From: Ceraceosorus guamensis
Taxonomy: Eukaryota > Basidiomycota > Exobasidiomycetes > Ceraceosorales > Ceraceosoraceae
Direction of reading: 5' to 3'
Assembly: GCF_003144195.1 (NCBI RefSeq)
Contig: NW_020290019.1
Coordinates: 62,001 to 126,000, forward strand
DNA: 64,000 nucleotides
Shown one piece after another: positions 21,651-33,092 of the stretch. Below the pieces are notes generated by a model. The model had not been told where the DNA came from. It worked only from the letters and a program-made list of their open reading frames with translations, and ran no database searches. The translations under genes and the position numbers were made by a program. How positions within the stretch are numbered: position 1 is the stretch's first letter; every line of letters starts with the position of its first letter.

Positions 21651-23559
21651 GATGAGGGGCTGTCGGTGCTGTCCGCACAGCCAGTGTCCCCACCTCGACC
21701 AAGCTGATTGCAAAGCAACGCTGTCTCGAGTCTCGTCAGCGCGCGGGGATGGCGATGGAAGGAGGGATGAGTAGTTGGAGGTGGTGATCAGTAGCAACTA
21801 TTGAAGATTTGAAGTAGTGGCTGGCGGCAAAAAGAGGGTCGACCGGAGTGATGGCACCGAAGCTACACGGGAGCGACGTCTCCGATAGCGCCAGTGGTAG
21901 TACAAAGGGAGCTTAGAGGATGTTGGAAGAGAGCGTGAGGCTTGATGAGCTGAACAGTGCCGGTGGGTCAAAGAAGCGAGCAGAGAAAGAGCGTTGAGCG
22001 GTAGAGCGAATGAGTGTCTTGGTTTGATCCGAAGCAGCAATGACGATTAACGGTACAGATCGGCGGGGCTCAGCAGAAGTGGCCGGCGCGAGGCAGCAGA
22101 AAAGGACAGGGAGGGAGAGAGACTCAAGAGAGAGGATTGGAGTGAGGAAGTGAGGGAATGTGAGAGTAGGTCGCAAAGGAAGGAAAAGCTGCACCGACGA
22201 CGTTGAACGGCAAGTTCGGCTTTGCTTGTACACTTGCCCTTCTGAGCGGTCACCGCAATTGCTCATCCTCGGGACTCAGCCATCACCGCATACAAACTGG
22301 CACTTGGCAGGATCTGCACCGTGCCGAGCATCTTGCATTGCCCGCTCAACAGTCTGGCATCGACGGTGGTGCCAGCCAGGCCTGCTTGTACAGTAGAGCA
22401 AGCAGAGCAAGCGAGTGTGCCGGTACTGTGTGCAAGATCCAAGGCAGCCTCCAGCGGGACAGCTGAGACGCCGCACCTTCCACGATCGACGGGCACGAGT
22501 CATGAGTGACTGCCCGGTGTGCAGCAGAGCCGTTGAGCTTGCTTTGCCCTTCAAATTCCGCGCCTAGTGTCATCGATCAGCCACTCCGCGAGAGTCCAGA
22601 GAGGAGACCTTCCAAGCTGAGCGGCCCGATGGGCCACTCGATTGGTGCCTGCAATGCGAACGCATACTAGACTGATGTGAGCCCGGAGGCAGGGACGGGG
22701 ATAGACGGCGTGTATGCGCTCTAAAAAGATGCAACTCGTGAAGGATTGATTGGCAAGCGGGAGTCGCAATTCAAGCGGCAAGGAACGGACGATCCAATCC
22801 GACTTGCCATGTCAGGTCGACCCAGAACTGCAGTCCAACACCGCTTTGCAGCAGCGGCGCCCCTTCGGCTCCACAAAATCCGCAACCGCGCGCGCGCTTC
22901 GAGATGCGCGTGCCTCGCCCGCCGCGTGGAGCCAACACCTCGATCATCACCGCGTTCGCGCGTGCTTACGCGTCAAATGAGAGCTCCTTGCGCTCAACGT
23001 GCATTCGTGATCCTCAGTCAAGAGTGCAGCAGGCTCCCTCCACCCTCCCACGCAACACCGCAGCGCTCTTCAACGCAGAACTTCGGCAATTGTCTCTTGT
23101 GTGAAGACATCCCAAACGCTTGTGCAGATCGGGTGCTGCACTCGTATCCCGAACGTCTGGCCCGCTAGTGCGCCACCAGAAGTGTGACGAGTTTTCCTGC
23201 ACGTGCATATGCGCGCGCGCCACAGACAACGGCAAGGGGTAAGTCGTTGGCACGCACTACCGCACACAACAGCTCATGATGGTTCCGCAATCGTCGTCTA
23301 GCTGACATCAAGTCAAGCCAATCTCAGTCAGGGTCTTCTAGGGTCAGGTGCAGACTCATCAAAGTTCACTCGTTCTTGCCTCTCCAATCGACTCTATTCT
23401 TGGCGAAGATTTTGCTGCCATACTCGGAGAGACGTTAGAAATTACAAATGTGGACAACAGTATTCGAGATTGAAATCGAGCCAGGTGGACAGCGAGGGTA
23501 TTCTTGTGATTATGCACATGCTGTTCCGGTCGGAGACTTTGATGTTGGTCGCCTTTCCA
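21651..23559. promoter_or_regulatory. AXL2 upstream region
   Basis: About 1.9 kb between the AXL2 start and the 3' end of the CFA-like gene. The first 500 bases carry purine/pyrimidine-biased runs (GGGAGGGAGAGAGACTC near 22110) consistent with a long AXL2 leader or promoter. No coding gene was recognised in the remainder. Confidence 0.4.
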
Positions 23560-25178
23560 TCAAGACTTTCGCTTGCTGAAGAGATAGTGACCTACGCCCC
23601 ACTCCTGACCATTATCCGTCGCAAAAAACTCGGCCACGGCGAGGTAGAATGTCCTCCATCTATCAAACAACACGGCACATCAGCATCAGCAACGTAGCTT
23701 TGAGAACATGGCGAATCATCAACTCACCTGTAGAAAGCTTTTTCGCCCTCGATAGGATCCAAGCCCTTCTTCTTGGCATCTTCGCGAAGCAGTTGCACGG
23801 ACTTGTTGTCCTTGTTGTTGCGATCCAATGTCTTGAGCCAGTCTTCCGAGGTTCTGCCATAGTGAGTACCATTGATCCTGCGATTGGGACGAGTTGTCAA
23901 GGTCAGGCTCTATACCGAGGGTACAGAAAGTCCCTAGTGCTCAAACTTACCACCAGAGGTCTTCAAGAACAACGTCATTCTGGAAGTGCAGCTATGAATG
24001 GGGAGCAAGCGGCAACGATCAGCCGATATCAGGCGACTTCTCGCTTTGCGTGCTCACGAAAAGATCATGACTGGCCATTGTCCCACCCTCAAAGAAGTGC
24101 TTTGTCATCCACCCGTCACCGGTCTCAAAGTGATAAGGAGTGGTGATGTGGCAGAAGATGTGGATGAACAGCAGCGATCTGTCCTCCAGCGGCGCATCCT
24201 TCGGAAAAGCTTTGAGCCATGAGGAGACTTTGGCCAAGAGCAGAGAGTAATTCTTCATCTATGAGTGGGAATGGACTCGGAGTAAGCAGGGGGTGGAACG
24301 GTCTTGTGCATTCTACTCACGTGTTCGAACATCTCAATGCTGATCACTCTGTCAAACGATTCAGGCTGAAATTCATACGTCTTGACGTCGCCAGTAAAAA
24401 CGGTCAGATTGTTGATGCCCCTCTTCTTAGCCTCTTGGTCGATGTAAACCTTTTGCGTCTTGCTGTTTGAAAGACTGCTGATTTGGGATTTGGGGTAACG
24501 AGCTGCTAACCAAAGGCTTAGGGATCCCCACCCGCAGCCTAAATCAAGCACCTTTTGACCGTCTTTCAGATGCGCCTTCTTGGTGTAAGAGATCATCATA
24601 GCCTCTGAGTTGGCAGGAATGCGATTCCATGATGAGCGAACTCCGCTTCGAAGTGGAAGCATGATCCATCTCACCTTCTGCTTCGTCTAGTGTCTCGTTG
24701 CCCTTCTCGTACAGGCAACAGCTGTACTTGCCGTGCTTTCCGAGAGCGCTGAGCATGAATCCAGTGTCCACCTCATAGTGCTGTTCATTAGCATTTTCAG
24801 TCTTGACAGCGATCTCCCTCGTCTTGAGACTCCTAACGTACTCCAGCTTGGAGGCTATATGAGCCGCATAGTCGGTCTGGGGCAGCTCCAAGGTCCGCAA
24901 ACGCTGTGCGTTGAGCAGCCGGATGGCTCGGCGCTGTCAAAAGGTAGCGAGCGGCTTTAACAAATCAGTAAGAGGCGGGTGGGGTATTCATCAAGTGGCA
25001 GCTTCGAGACCGAAACACTGAAACACCACCGGAAGACGCACCACCAAGAAGTCGGGCAGGTAGCCGCGGTCACTGGCATACCAAATCAGAGTGGCGCACA
25101 GGCTCAGTATTGGCAAAACGGCGCTCAATCTGTGACGTCCGAGGCTAGCACTCACAGAAGTTCGTACGCGTAGTCCAT
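23560..25178 (-). CDS. CFA-synthase / coclaurine N-methyltransferase-like SAM methyltransferase
   Basis: A SAM-dependent methyltransferase of the cyclopropane-fatty-acyl-phospholipid synthase superfamily, closer in its C-terminal motifs to the eukaryotic coclaurine-N-methyltransferase-like branch. Eight exons: 25178-25156, 25102-25042, 24933-24675, 24604-24321, 24258-24058, 23991-23951, 23877-23728 and 23659-23560, giving 372 residues. A short hydrophobic N-terminus ([20 protein letters not shown]) precedes the family N-domain. Motif I is [14 protein letters not shown] (133-146), then [43 protein letters not shown] and the terminal [12 protein letters not shown] with [12 protein letters not shown]. 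All junctions keep phase and restore these conserved blocks. Seven introns in 1.1 kb of coding sequence is dense for this window. The substrate (lipid, amine or other) cannot be told from sequence. It shares a roughly 600-base divergent promoter with AP-1 mu. Confidence 0.88.
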
Positions 25179-25781
25179 CTCTCACAGTACGCAAAGAATG
25201 CTCGCTAGTGGGGTTATAGGTCAGGGACTGGGGCGTGAATGTCGCTGATGTGTGAGAACAGGTCTGGATGGGATGGTAGATCGGTGCTGGATCTGAGCGA
25301 CATTCGCAAAACACCCACTCGTTTCGTGTGCTGACCGTACAGACATATATATGCGCTTACCTCAAGCTGCACCGCCGGCTCCTCCACGCTCGCGCACTCG
25401 GGACTCTCATCGCGTAATGATGGGCTGATTGATGCTGCTGGATGCTCGGCGGGTGCGTTCTTCTCGCCGCGTGAACCGTGCGCTAGCATTAGTCACGTGC
25501 TCCTAAGAGGCTTCTGGCTGGTGACCGCGCGCGTCAAAGCTGCCACCGTACCTATATCTTGTATATTGGCATGTACTGCTCCTTCCAAATCTCGACTGTT
25601 TGGCACTCTTTCTCCGCCTCTCTCAAAGCATCACATTCACGATTGCCTCCGATACGAACGGAAATCAGACTTCGCTGCTTCTCGCGTCCCATTGACTCCT
25701 CACGCATCCGTGCTCGTCAGAACGCCCACATCCAACAACGGCCTCATCGTAAGAACCTAGCTGGAGATTCGACTTCAAACG
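25179..25781. promoter_or_regulatory. bidirectional promoter region
   Basis: About 600 bases between the starts of the CFA-like gene (minus) and AP-1 mu (plus). ACATATATATGC near 25342 and TATATCTTGTATATTGG near 25551 are AT-rich candidates for core promoter elements. There is an ATTCACGATTG word near 25633. No gene was seen. Confidence 0.45.
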
Positions 25782-27850
25782 ATGGCTTCCCTGGTAGCAA
25801 TTGTGGATGTCAAGGGCAAGTCGCTGATCCAGAGATCCTACAGAGATGATATCGAACCATCCACAGTGGAGAGGTTCTTGCCTCTTCTGCTGGACATGGA
25901 GGAAGAGAGCGGTGGAGCAGCTGTGGCTCCTTGTTTCACGAGCGAAGGCATCAATTACATGTTTGTCAGGCACAACAACCTATATCGTAAGGGCTGACAG
26001 TGTCCCCAGCGCCTCTCGTACCCGCTCGCTGACCGGACGATGCCCCTCTCCCCCTTGTTCCCGTCCTCTTGTCTCTTCGCGTTACAGTGCTCGCTCTCTC
26101 GAGGCGCAATAGCAATGCAGCAGAGCTCCTCCTTTTCCTTCACAAGCTCGCCTCTGTGCTAGAAGAGTACTTCAAAGAGCTAGAGGAAGAAAGCATCCGG
26201 GACAACTTTGTCATCATTTACGAATTGCTGGATGAGATGATGGACTTTGGTTATCCACAGACTACAGAGAGCAAAATTTTGCAGGAGTGAGTAGCCGCGC
26301 ATCCGGATTTGTTCCTTCTGCTCAAAGCATGATACTCAGCCTGACTGTGCGCTACTTTGTCTGGTCTACGTCAGATACATCACCCAAGAATCGCACAAGC
26401 TGGAAGTCCAAGTTCGGCCTCCGATGGCGGTCACCAACGCAGTATCGTGGCGTAGCGAAGGCATCAGGTATAGGAAGAATGAGGTATTTCTGGATGTGGT
26501 GGAGAGCGTCAACTTGCTGGTGAATGCAAACGGCAACGTGGTCAGGTCGGAGATCTTGGGAGCTGTCAAGATGAAATGCTACCTTTCCGGCATGCCTGAG
26601 CTCAGGCTGGGTCTGAACGATAAGGTCATGTTCGAGAGTACTGGAAGAGGTGAGTCTTAAGCAAACATGACTGACCAAGTTCGTACACGAGCTCACACAC
26701 CAAGATGTTATCCGGTTTCGCAGCTTCTCGCGGCAAAGCGATCGAGATGGAAGATGTCAAATTCCATCAATGCGTCAGGTTGTCCAGATTCGAAAATGAT
26801 CGGACCATCTCTTTCATTCCTCCGGATGGAGAGTTCGAGCTGATGAGCTACAGATTGAGCACACAAGTCAAGCCGCTGATTTGGGCCGAGGCGGTCGTGG
26901 AGCGGCACGAGGGTAGCAGGATCGAATTCATGGTGAAGGTAAGTCTCTCCTGGCACATACGCAGGCATTATTCAGCCCATCTGACCTTTTCAATCTGCTC
27001 GAGCTCAGGTCAAAGCTCAATTCAAGAGGCGATCCACTGCGAACAACGTCGAGATCAATGTGCCTGTTCCAGATGACGCTGATTCGCCTAAATTCAGGGT
27101 GGGTCTGGTCGATTCGCCGCTGCCTGTGCTCTTGGCTCCGACTAAGCTCGCTGACCCACTGCATCGCCCAGGCCGCTGTGGGCTCTGTCCACTACGCACC
27201 CGAGAAATCAGCGATGGTTTGGAAGATCAAGCAGTTGGCTGGAGGAAAGGAATTCTTGATGCGAGCTCATTTCGGTCTACCAAGCGTAAAGAATGGTGAG
27301 TAAGCTCTGGTCGCCAATTCGTGCTCAGCGATGCAAAGCTGAAATGCCATCACTCTCATGGTCGAATATGACCACGCTCGCCAGAGGAAATGCTTGATCG
27401 CAGAACCCCGATCAATGTCAAGTTCGAGATTCCGTACTTTACCGTGTCGGGCATTCAAGTGAGGTACCTCAAGATTGTGGAGAAATCTGGCTATCAAGCT
27501 TTGCGTGAGTAGGACCGGTGCTCATGACGTGGCGTGTGCGCTGACTTTATCCGGCCTTTGCACCTCGGCAGCCTGGGTGCGGTACATCACGCAGGTGAGC
27601 GTCCGAGATCTCGAGCATGTGTCACGATACTAGCCACTGAATTGTGCTCGCGCCACGTTCCGACTTCGCAGCACGGCGAGTATGACCTACGTACCATGAA
27701 CGACAAAGCGGCGGGTAAGTCTTCTCGGTCGTTGTGTCGTCACAACGCGTGACAGGCCTGATCATCCGCCGCTCGGGTGTCCACGGCTCGCGCTGACCAC
27801 GTTCCGCTTTCCTCCGTTCTACAGCTCGCTTGGCGCCATTTGCAGCGTGA
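25782..27850 (+). CDS. APM1: AP-1 clathrin adaptor complex mu subunit
   Basis: The medium subunit of AP-1, which recognises Tyr-based sorting signals at the trans-Golgi and endosomes and recruits clathrin, whose light chain gene opens this window. Ten exons: 25782-25986, 26088-26286, 26375-26649, 26724-26938, 27009-27098, 27172-27295, 27385-27504, 27572-27594, 27672-27714 and 27825-27850, giving 439 residues, the usual size. The longin-like N-domain begins [20 protein letters not shown] with [19 protein letters not shown]. The linker [18 protein letters not shown] and [18 protein letters not shown] open the mu-homology domain, which contains [29 protein letters not shown] and the end [20 protein letters not shown]. 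The last exon adds a short extra tail (AARLAPFAA). AP-1 rather than AP-2 is judged from the N-terminus and the [15 protein letters not shown] block. Confidence 0.95.
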
Positions 27851-28032
27851 TGCACATGGTCTGAGGCTGCTCTCGCCTTTGCACTCGAATCGCATCTCTA
27901 TTTCCTGCGACATTTGTGCCTGAAGGGCTTTCCGTTTTGCGAATCACGTCTCGTCCGCAAAGGTGCGATTGAGGCGTTCGCCTTGGTGCTCAGTCGCCTT
28001 TCTTCTCCACTTGTTCGCGTCGCTCGCAGCCC

Positions 28033-29664
<1,632 letters not shown>

Positions 29665-30341
29665 GTTGAACGAGCAGACTAGTAGTGACAGCTGGCTGGA
29701 AGCGGGCGTCCTATTGCGATGTGACCGGCACGACAAGGATGAAATTCGGCTGCGTGTCACCTGGTCAAGAAGGGGAAGGCGAGAAGAGCACTTGGGATGG
29801 AGGGAAAGAGTTCGGAGCCACAAATTGCGTCTCATACCCACGACTTTGCTCGAGAAGCTTGCCGTGTGAGCGCAGCCCCACCGGCGTGAAACCGGCGCGC
29901 GCTCGGATAGGCGGCCGAACACCGCCGATCGGGCGAGCACACCACGTGAGATCCGCGGACCCCGCACTCACAACACAAACCCTATCCCGCGCACTTATAC
30001 ACTACACACCTCAAACAGTCACAAGTCCACCTTTCCAATTCGTGATTCACCGCCGAATTATCCCTCGCCGTACTGGGCTGATAAGCCGTAGCGGAGGGAA
30101 GCTGGTGATACGGAGACCAGTAGAAATGGAATGAAGCCGCAAATAGTCGCAATCTCGCATATCTCGGCCGCACAGGGTTGCTTGGAGTCTTGAGGAGAAT
30201 TTGCAGCCAGGCTGTACCACGAAGGGGTTCAACGAAGAGCAAGCGAGGCAACAAGCCGGCAGCCGAGATTCATCAGAGGCAGATGCCAATGAAAACGAGT
30301 AGATTACTTGGCGAACAACGTCACGGCCCCGTACATCATCG
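29665..30341. promoter_or_regulatory. LEU2 upstream region
   Basis: About 680 bases between the LEU2 start and the 3' end of the thioesterase gene, both on the minus strand. Includes a GC-rich CCGGCG stretch near 29880-29930 and an AATTCGTGATTC word at about 30038. No clear Leu3-type CCG-N4-CGG site was verified. No gene was seen. Confidence 0.4.
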
Positions 30342-31887
30342 TCACAATCTGCTGTTCTTGGGGCCGCGAGCAGCATCTTTGTCATTATTGCCTGCTTTGA
30401 AACCTTTGTTGATCGAAATGTCCAGCGTCAAGGCAACCTGTCTGCACATGGCCAAGATGTGAGATCCCGAGTTTGCCGGCTGTCCCAGAAGCTCAGCGTC
30501 CTCTGGGTGCGACCACACCTCGCACTGAAGGTGCAATCAGCACGGACAAAGACCGCAAGAAGCAAATTGGGGTGAGTCTTTGTTCTCCCTTTCACTGGAC
30601 TTCGTTCTCGTCTTCGAGAGTGACATTGGCCTCTCTCTCTCTCTCATCATTCCGGTCTGGAACGTCTGCACTCACATCTTGATCTGTTTGGCCTTGGATT
30701 GAGAACTTGCCAGTGGCAAAGACGCCCATTCTCAAGAGTGGCACTTCTTGAGGCAGCGCCCGCTTGAACTCCAACACCAGCTGCAGTGTCGGGAACCATA
30801 ACTGGCTCTGGTCTACGTCTACTCCTTGAGGGTGATTTGTCATGTCTGCAAAGCTGCGGGGAGACGATGGGCAATCAATCGCTGCGCGAAGGGTCTACGG
30901 TCGTGTGTTTGGACGAGGTGGGGCTCACAGTCTGCAATCAGAGAAGCCAGAAATCTTGTTAGCTCTGTCGAGTTTCAAGCTTCATGCAGCAAGGCAACGA
31001 ATTGACCAACTTACGCCACGACATTGTTGCTGACTCCAGCTCGCGTCTTATGCCGCTCGTCTTCTTTTCGAGCATCCATCCAAGCGCCCCAAGCCAACCT
31101 GCCCTCCTCTCTTGCTTTCTTGTTCTGCTCCTTGTCCGTATAGACAACCAGTCTATTTCTCATGCTCATCTTTTCGATCTGGAAAGCTTTGCTCGGACCT
31201 TGACATTGGGGAAAAGGACTGATTGGGCAAGAAACGTGAAATTTGCTGCCAGGTCGGATGGTGTACCTGTCCAGAGAGCGATCAGATTCTCGAGCGGCAA
31301 AGGATGTCATGATGATGTGTGCGACGATGCGCGTCGTATGTTTGCCATCTTTAGCCTGTAGCAGAAAATTCAGATCGCATACAAATACGTGCAACTCAGC
31401 TAAAGGCTGCACTCCCCAAAGCAACCATGCGTCCTTGCCCCCCTGCGACTTACGCGCTGCACGAGCCTGCCTTCGAGGTTGGTAAAGCCTCTGCCCTTTT
31501 TGAGCACCGTCAAGTGCACCTCGTGAGATCCGGCTTGAGCAGCAGCCAGGTAGGTAGCAGCGCAATGAAACGGGTCCACATGTGCAGAGTTTTGTTTCTC
31601 GCTCCTTTGGAACGCTTGAGCTGCATTTATGATGGCGGACAAAGAGTAGCCTCCATTGGGGACCGAGCCTATCGTCCACTGAATGGCACCATTCGAGGTG
31701 GGCGTTGGCAAGTGTAAGCCACGGACAATGGGATGCAGCCCTCGCATCTTCTCGTTGGCGAAATCTGAGAGCTGGAAAGACCTGCACTGCTCACCTCTTG
31801 ATCCAGACAACCGCTATATATGGCTGCAGAGCCATCCTCTGCCTCGCTCCTGAGCTGCACATCGAGCGACGTGGTCAAGGGTGCCAT
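30342..31887 (-). CDS. hotdog-fold acyl-CoA thioesterase-like protein
   Basis: A thioesterase-superfamily (tandem hotdog, 4HBT_3-like) protein, probably hydrolysing acyl-CoA. Five exons: 31887-31795, 31678-31454, 31355-31015, 30853-30676 and 30524-30342, giving 339 residues. The junctions were set by conserved blocks: LDQE joined to WTIGSVPNGGYSLSAI, then VDPFHCAATYL, EVHLTVLKKGRGFTNLEGRL, RIVAHIIMTSF, LAWGAWMDARKED, FADMTNHP, LWFPTLQLVLEFKR, RMGVFATGKF and the final CEVWSHPED with LAMCRQVALTLD. These follow the order of the two hotdog halves. The frame stays open upstream to an ATG at 32022, which would add 45 Ser-rich residues; the start at 31887 is preferred because the family begins near it. 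No targeting signal is obvious. Intron 4 holds a (CT)n run at 30631-30645. Confidence 0.83.
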
Positions 31888-33022
31888 TTTGATGCGCAGG
31901 AATTGATGTTGCCTTTCAGCACCCAATCCTATGTGATCCTGGTCCGGCAATTGCGACTGCGAATATGAACTTCTTTCGGATCCCGAAGCGTAGATGCTCT
32001 TAGTCGACATGGAAGAGAACATCGAGGTGAAGACTGTACGCTCAAGCTAAGCGTGCGCGTTCAACACGCAAAGTTGGTAGACACTCGCGACTCACGAGTC
32101 ACGACTATATGCCTAGCTCCGTCCGCGCGCGGAGTGGTTGCCCGGCTCAGCCCCGGCCCGGCGCCGATCGCATGATTCATGCACGCACGCTCGATCGTCC
32201 TGCAGGCAGCAGCTCGCGCCGCTTCGCGCTCCGCTCTCATTTTGTCCCTGCCAAAAATATCACCCAGCCATGCAAGTGCTCCCTCCCAGAAGGGAGAACG
32301 ATGAAGTCGATTCCTGGCCGTCTCTCAGACATTGACTAGGTATCTTCAAGGTATTGCCACCATCTTCTTGTCGGGTACTAGCGCCGACGTCTCACGCCTT
32401 CAGAAAACAAATAAAAACGTGTTCTCGAGCAAGGCTCAACAGTCGCCTGCTTCATGAGCCAAGTCACGGTCACGAATTCGCATTCGCTCTAGATCAGAGC
32501 CATGAGCGGCATGTGAGATCTGAGCGAGCTTCGGCTCCCACGTCAGAGCCATTAGAGCGCAAGACCGCCATACACGGACAATCGAGATCGAGCGAAGAAC
32601 GTAGCACAAGACAAAGCTGGAAGAAGGCATCTTCAATCGGAGCGTGTCATTCGGACGGACGCAAGGCGCTGTTCGAAACTCTGTGAGCACAAAAAAAAAG
32701 GGGCAAGCCATCCGGGATGCGCCACGCACACGCGAGACGTCATGCACCAGTTGCGAATGCCCTATGCTCGAGGGCTAAACTTCCAGATGGTGGCTAGCAC
32801 CATTGTACTAACCAGCCCGGGCATATCACGCGACCAGAGCGCGCGGTACATATACCCCAGACCCATGACTGCGCTAGCAATCACAATTCAGCTCTGGATT
32901 CTTGCGATGAATGTGACGAAGCTGCGGGCGGCAGATCAGTCCGAGCGGAAAGAACGTAGCACAAGACAAGCTGGAAGAGGGCATCTTCAATCGGAGCGTG
33001 TCATTCGGTGTTGCGCTAGCAA
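31888..33022. other. intergenic region with imperfect duplications
   Basis: Between the thioesterase start and the PP2C stop. It contains CGACTCACGAGTCACGAC (near 32087), an AT-rich CTATATATGG (near 31814, inside exon 1 of the thioesterase) and two sets of near-identical segments described separately. No intact gene is seen. Confidence 0.5.
32590..32654. repeat. dispersed duplicate segment Y, copy 1
   Basis: About 65 bases from GAGCGAAGAACGTAGCAC to GCGTGTCATTCGG. It is nearly identical to 32943-33008, with a few substitutions and single-base length differences. Both copies are in the same orientation. Confidence 0.9.
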
Positions 33023-33092
33023 TCACAATTTAGCTCTGGGTTCTTGCGGTGAATGTGACGAAGCTGCTGGCGGCAGATCAGTCTGAGCGGAA
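32871..33092. repeat. 142-base tandem duplication of the PP2C gene tail
   Basis: The segment 32871-32949 matches 33013-33092 with about five substitutions in 79 bases, at an offset of 142 bases. Between them lies a second copy of segment Y (32943-33008). The 33013-33092 copy contains the last 23 codons and stop of the PP2C gene, so the other copy is a downstream relic of the same gene tail. Confidence 0.9.

Noticed and set aside
21651-21797. An upstream ATG at 21797 as the AXL2 start.
   Set aside because: It would place 49 residues before a clear signal peptide, which must be at the N-terminus.
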